A stretch of DNA of 64,000 nucleotides from Actinomycetota bacterium (GTDB taxonomy: Bacteria > Actinomycetota > Actinomycetes > Propionibacteriales > Propionibacteriaceae): assembly GCA_020161795.1 (NCBI GenBank), contig JAIUOR010000051.1, forward strand, positions 92,681-156,680, given 5' to 3'. The notes below the pieces were generated by a model, which searched no databases, was not told the origin of the DNA, and worked only from the letters and a program-made list of their open reading frames with translations. Within the stretch, counting starts at the first letter, position 1. Each line of letters begins with the position of its first letter. Below are positions 61,794 through 64,000 of the stretch, piece after piece. The position numbers and the translations under genes were made by a program.

Positions 61794-62596
61794 CTACCCC
61801 CATGAGCACCCCCATGAGTGCCCAGACAGCCACCGCCGTCCCGGTCGCCGGTGCTCCGGCCGCCCCGGCGCGGCGGAGCCTGGCCGGCTACCTGATCACT
61901 CCGATCGCGCTGGGCGTGGTGTGCCTGGCGCTGTACCTCTGGATCGCCGGCCGGGAACTGGATTCGATCGAGGCCCGTTCGCTCAACGCCCAGCGGTTGG
62001 GCACGGCGCTGTGGCAGCACGTCCAGCTGGCCGCGGTCTCCACCCTCGCCACGCTGGTGATCGCCATCCCGGCCGGCATCCTGCTGACCCGCCCGGTCAC
62101 CCGGCGGATCCGGCCGGCGATCATCGGCGTCCTCACCCTCGCTCAGGCGGTCCCCACCATCGCGATCCTCGTGCTGCTCGCGGTGGGGTTCGCCTTCCTC
62201 GGGTTCTGGGCGGCGATCGTGGGCCTGGTGCTCTACGCGATCGTCCCCGTGCTGCTGAACACCATGGTCGGCCTGGAGCAGGTCGACCGCGCCGTGCTGG
62301 AAAGCGGACGGGGCATGGGCATGTCCAAGCTCACCGTGCTGGGACGCATCGAGCTGCCGCTGGCCGTCCCGGTGATCCTGGCGGGTATCCGGACCGCCCT
62401 GGTGATCAACGTCGGCACGGCCACGCTGGCCAGCTACATCAATGCCGGCGGGCTCGGCGACATCATCGTCGCCGGTCTTTCCACCAACCGGTTCACCGTG
62501 CAGTTGGTGGGGGCGACGCTCACCGCGGTGCTGGCGCTGCTGATCGACTATCTCGCCGGTATCGCCGAAGACGTGCTCCGCCCGCGGGGGCTATGA
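61790..62596 (+). CDS. second OpuC-type osmoprotectant ABC permease
   Basis: About 268 residues. A non-conserved Ala/Pro/Thr-rich N-terminus of about 30 residues, containing a MSTPM repeat, precedes the permease with six helices and the coupling loop ESGRGMGMSKLTVLGRIELP, similar to that of the first permease. The two permeases and the ATPase make a heterodimeric importer. The ATG overlaps the ATPase stop (ATGA). The substrate-binding lipoprotein follows after 103 bases. Confidence 0.88.
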   Translation: MTTPMSTPMSAQTATAVPVAGAPAAPARRSLAGYLITPIALGVVCLALYLWIAGRELDSIEARSLNAQRLGTALWQHVQLAAVSTLATLVIAIPAGILLTRPVTRRIRPAIIGVLTLAQAVPTIAILVLLAVGFAFLGFWAAIVGLVLYAIVPVLLNTMVGLEQVDRAVLESGRGMGMSKLTVLGRIELPLAVPVILAGIRTALVINVGTATLASYINAGGLGDIIVAGLSTNRFTVQLVGATLTAVLALLIDYLAGIAEDVLRPRGL

Positions 62597-62699
62597 CCCC
62601 GGCCATGGTTCTCCCCGGACTTGGTCAGCGGGCGCCACCACGCGGCGGCTGCTGACCAAACCGGCGGCTCTGCCGCCATCTCGTTCCAAGGAGACACCC

Positions 62700-63635
62700 A
62701 TGAAGACCACCACCATCCGATCGCTAGCGATCGCCGCGACAAGTGCCGCCCTGCTGCTCGCTGCGAGCGGCTGCGGCTCCGACACGGGCTCGGCCGGCGG
62801 CGACGGCGAACTCGCCGGCGCGCAACTGACCGTCGGATCCAAGGAGTTCACCGAATCCATCATCCTCGGCCAGATCACCGCGCTGGTGTTCGAGAACGCC
62901 GGTGCCCAGGTCACCGACCAGACCGGGCTGCAGGGCAGCGCCACCGTCCGCGAAGCGCTGATGAGCAAAGAGATCGACATCTACTGGGACTACACCGGCA
63001 CCGGCTGGGTGAACATCCTCGGCAACTCCTCGGAGAACCTGCCGGAGGATCTGTTCGCCGCCGTCAAGGAGGCCGACGCCGCCAATGGTGTCGCCTGGCT
63101 GCCGCCGGCCAACTTCGAGAACGCCTACCGCCTCGCCACCAGCCAGGCGCTTGCCGCCGAGCAGGCTCTCGCCACCACCTCCGAGGCGGCCGCCTTCGTC
63201 GGCGCCAATCCCGGCCAGGGCAGCATCTGCGCGGCGAGCGAGTTCATCAACCGCGACGACGGCCTGCCCGGGCTGGAGGCCGCGTACGAGTTCGCGTTCA
63301 CCGAGGTGGTCGAACTCGACTTCAACCTGATCTTCACCCAGGTCGGCACCGCCTGCCAGTTCGGCGAGGTGTTCTCCACCGATGCCCGGATCATCAGCAA
63401 CAACCTGCAGGTGCTGGACGACGACCGTAACTTCTTCGTGCCCTACCAGGGCGCCGCGACGCTCCGGCAGGAGACCCTCGATGAGCATCCCGCGATCGCC
63501 GACCTGCTGGCCCCGGTCAGCCAGGCGCTGACCGAGCCGGTGATCACCGAACTCAACGGCAAGGTCGACAACGACGGCGAACGCCCCCGCGACGTCGCCA
63601 AGGACTGGCTCACCGAGCAGGGACTCATCGGCTGA
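62700..63635 (+). CDS. OpuCC/ProX-like osmoprotectant-binding lipoprotein
   Basis: A 311-residue lipoprotein with the lipobox LAASGC near residue 22. The family signature VGSKEFTESIILGQITALVF follows, and EIDIYWDYTGTGWVNILG is the conserved segment preceding the ligand-binding region. GGAG precedes the ATG by 9-10 bases. It captures a quaternary-amine compatible solute outside the cell and delivers it to the importer. Its separate ribosome-binding site and a 103-base gap could allow higher expression than the permeases. Confidence 0.9.
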   Translation: MKTTTIRSLAIAATSAALLLAASGCGSDTGSAGGDGELAGAQLTVGSKEFTESIILGQITALVFENAGAQVTDQTGLQGSATVREALMSKEIDIYWDYTGTGWVNILGNSSENLPEDLFAAVKEADAANGVAWLPPANFENAYRLATSQALAAEQALATTSEAAAFVGANPGQGSICAASEFINRDDGLPGLEAAYEFAFTEVVELDFNLIFTQVGTACQFGEVFSTDARIISNNLQVLDDDRNFFVPYQGAATLRQETLDEHPAIADLLAPVSQALTEPVITELNGKVDNDGERPRDVAKDWLTEQGLIG

Positions 63636-63774
63636 TCCCGACCCGGCTGCCACACGCCACCTACCGCTGGCCCCGCCGCCGATCCGGCTGGGACATCGTC
63701 CGCCGCTGCCAGGCGACGGCGATCGGGGCCAGCGAGCGGCGGCGGACGGTTCGACCCGACTCCTCACGGGCCTG

Positions 63775-64000
63775 CTACTCCTGGCGGAGCGCCTCGATCA
63801 CGTTCAGGCGGGCGGCCTGGCGGGAGGGGCCGAGGGCGGCCAGCCGCCCGAAGACCAGACCGACGACGACGGTGACCAGCAGGCCGTCCCAGGGGAAGGC
63901 GTAGGGCATCTGCCAGCCGATCGCCGACATCGCCGCCACCAGGGCGTAGCCCAGCCAGAGCCCGGCGACCAGGCCGAGCGCGGTGCCGATCAGGCTGAGC
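63775..64000 (-). CDS. C-terminal part of an FtsX-type ABC permease (partial)
   Basis: The minus-strand frame running from the window edge to the TAG at 63775-63777 encodes about 74 residues. It holds two hydrophobic helices (ALGLVAGLWLGYALVAAMSA and LLVTVVVGLVFGRLAALG) and ends PSRQAARLNVIEALRQE. The final segment R-x-A-A-R-L-(N/D)-(P/V)-(I/V)-E-A-L-R is the hallmark of MacB/FtsX-like ABC permease C-termini. The rest of the gene lies outside the window. Confidence 0.85.
   Translation of the reverse strand, partial: LSLIGTALGLVAGLWLGYALVAAMSAIGWQMPYAFPWDGLLVTVVVGLVFGRLAALGPSRQAARLNVIEALRQE

Noticed and set aside
1..64000. CRISPR array, rRNA operon or phage region
   Set aside because: No regularly spaced direct repeats, no rRNA-like conserved sequence, and no phage structural or integrase genes were seen.

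Overview
The window is a high-G+C actinobacterial chromosome segment spanning the replication origin. The gene order rsmG–khpB(jag)–yidC–yidD–rnpA–rpmH–dnaA–oriC–dnaN–recF–dciA and gyrB–gyrA–DUF3566–tRNA-Ile, with GTG starts, several apparently leaderless genes, parS-flanked parAB, Ku/LigD, and mycothiol-type and SigR/HspR-type regulatory features, fits Actinomycetota. Propionibacteriales (Propionibacteriaceae-like) is my best guess, from gene order only.

Layout. 1–10.1 kb: tail of an oxidoreductase, a heterodimeric ABC exporter with complementary degenerate ATP sites, a glutamine amidotransferase, a SulP anion transporter, an SNF2-type helicase and a MATE exporter. 10.3–17 kb: a phosphotransferase divergent from a five-gene peptide/metal-type ABC importer whose leader encodes a polycysteine mini-ORF. 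17–22 kb: DUF1684 protein, secreted helical protein, ChrA-like transporter and Lon with an HspR operator. 22–23.8 kb: a small lower-G+C patch next to tRNA-Ile. 23.9–30 kb: mycothiol-dependent-type enzyme, DUF3566, gyrA, gyrB. 30–33 kb: gnd divergent from a ketodeoxygluconate-type sugar kinase. 33–41.6 kb: the replication-initiation and RNA/membrane-insertion core around dnaA. 41.6–44.6 kb: a gene-poor kilobase carrying a pair of inverted structured repeats, then parS, parA and parB. 44.6–55.6 kb: PBP4-type carboxypeptidase, DUF3817, SURF1, D-Ala-D-Ala-ligase-like enzyme, aminotransferase, GNAT, MFS, nucleoside hydrolase, polysaccharide deacetylase, map, trxA, trxB. 55.7–59.5 kb: divergent ku and ligD (bacterial NHEJ) with a duplicated palindromic promoter region. 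59.9–63.6 kb: an OpuC-type osmoprotectant importer. The right edge cuts an FtsX-type permease.

The most unusual signals are not genes. (i) A 113-bp element occurs twice in inverted orientation beside parS, with compensatory changes in its arms. (ii) A roughly 170-bp duplication between ku and ligD carries two concentric palindromes. (iii) A 54-bp four-half-site dyad lies between the two ABC-exporter genes. (iv) A leaderless polycysteine peptide precedes an ABC importer. (v) A perfect A+T-rich dyad sits at the presumed +1 of the osmoprotectant operon, whose first gene seems to start with CTG. All coordinates, motifs and alignments were read by eye; no database search or folding program was run.
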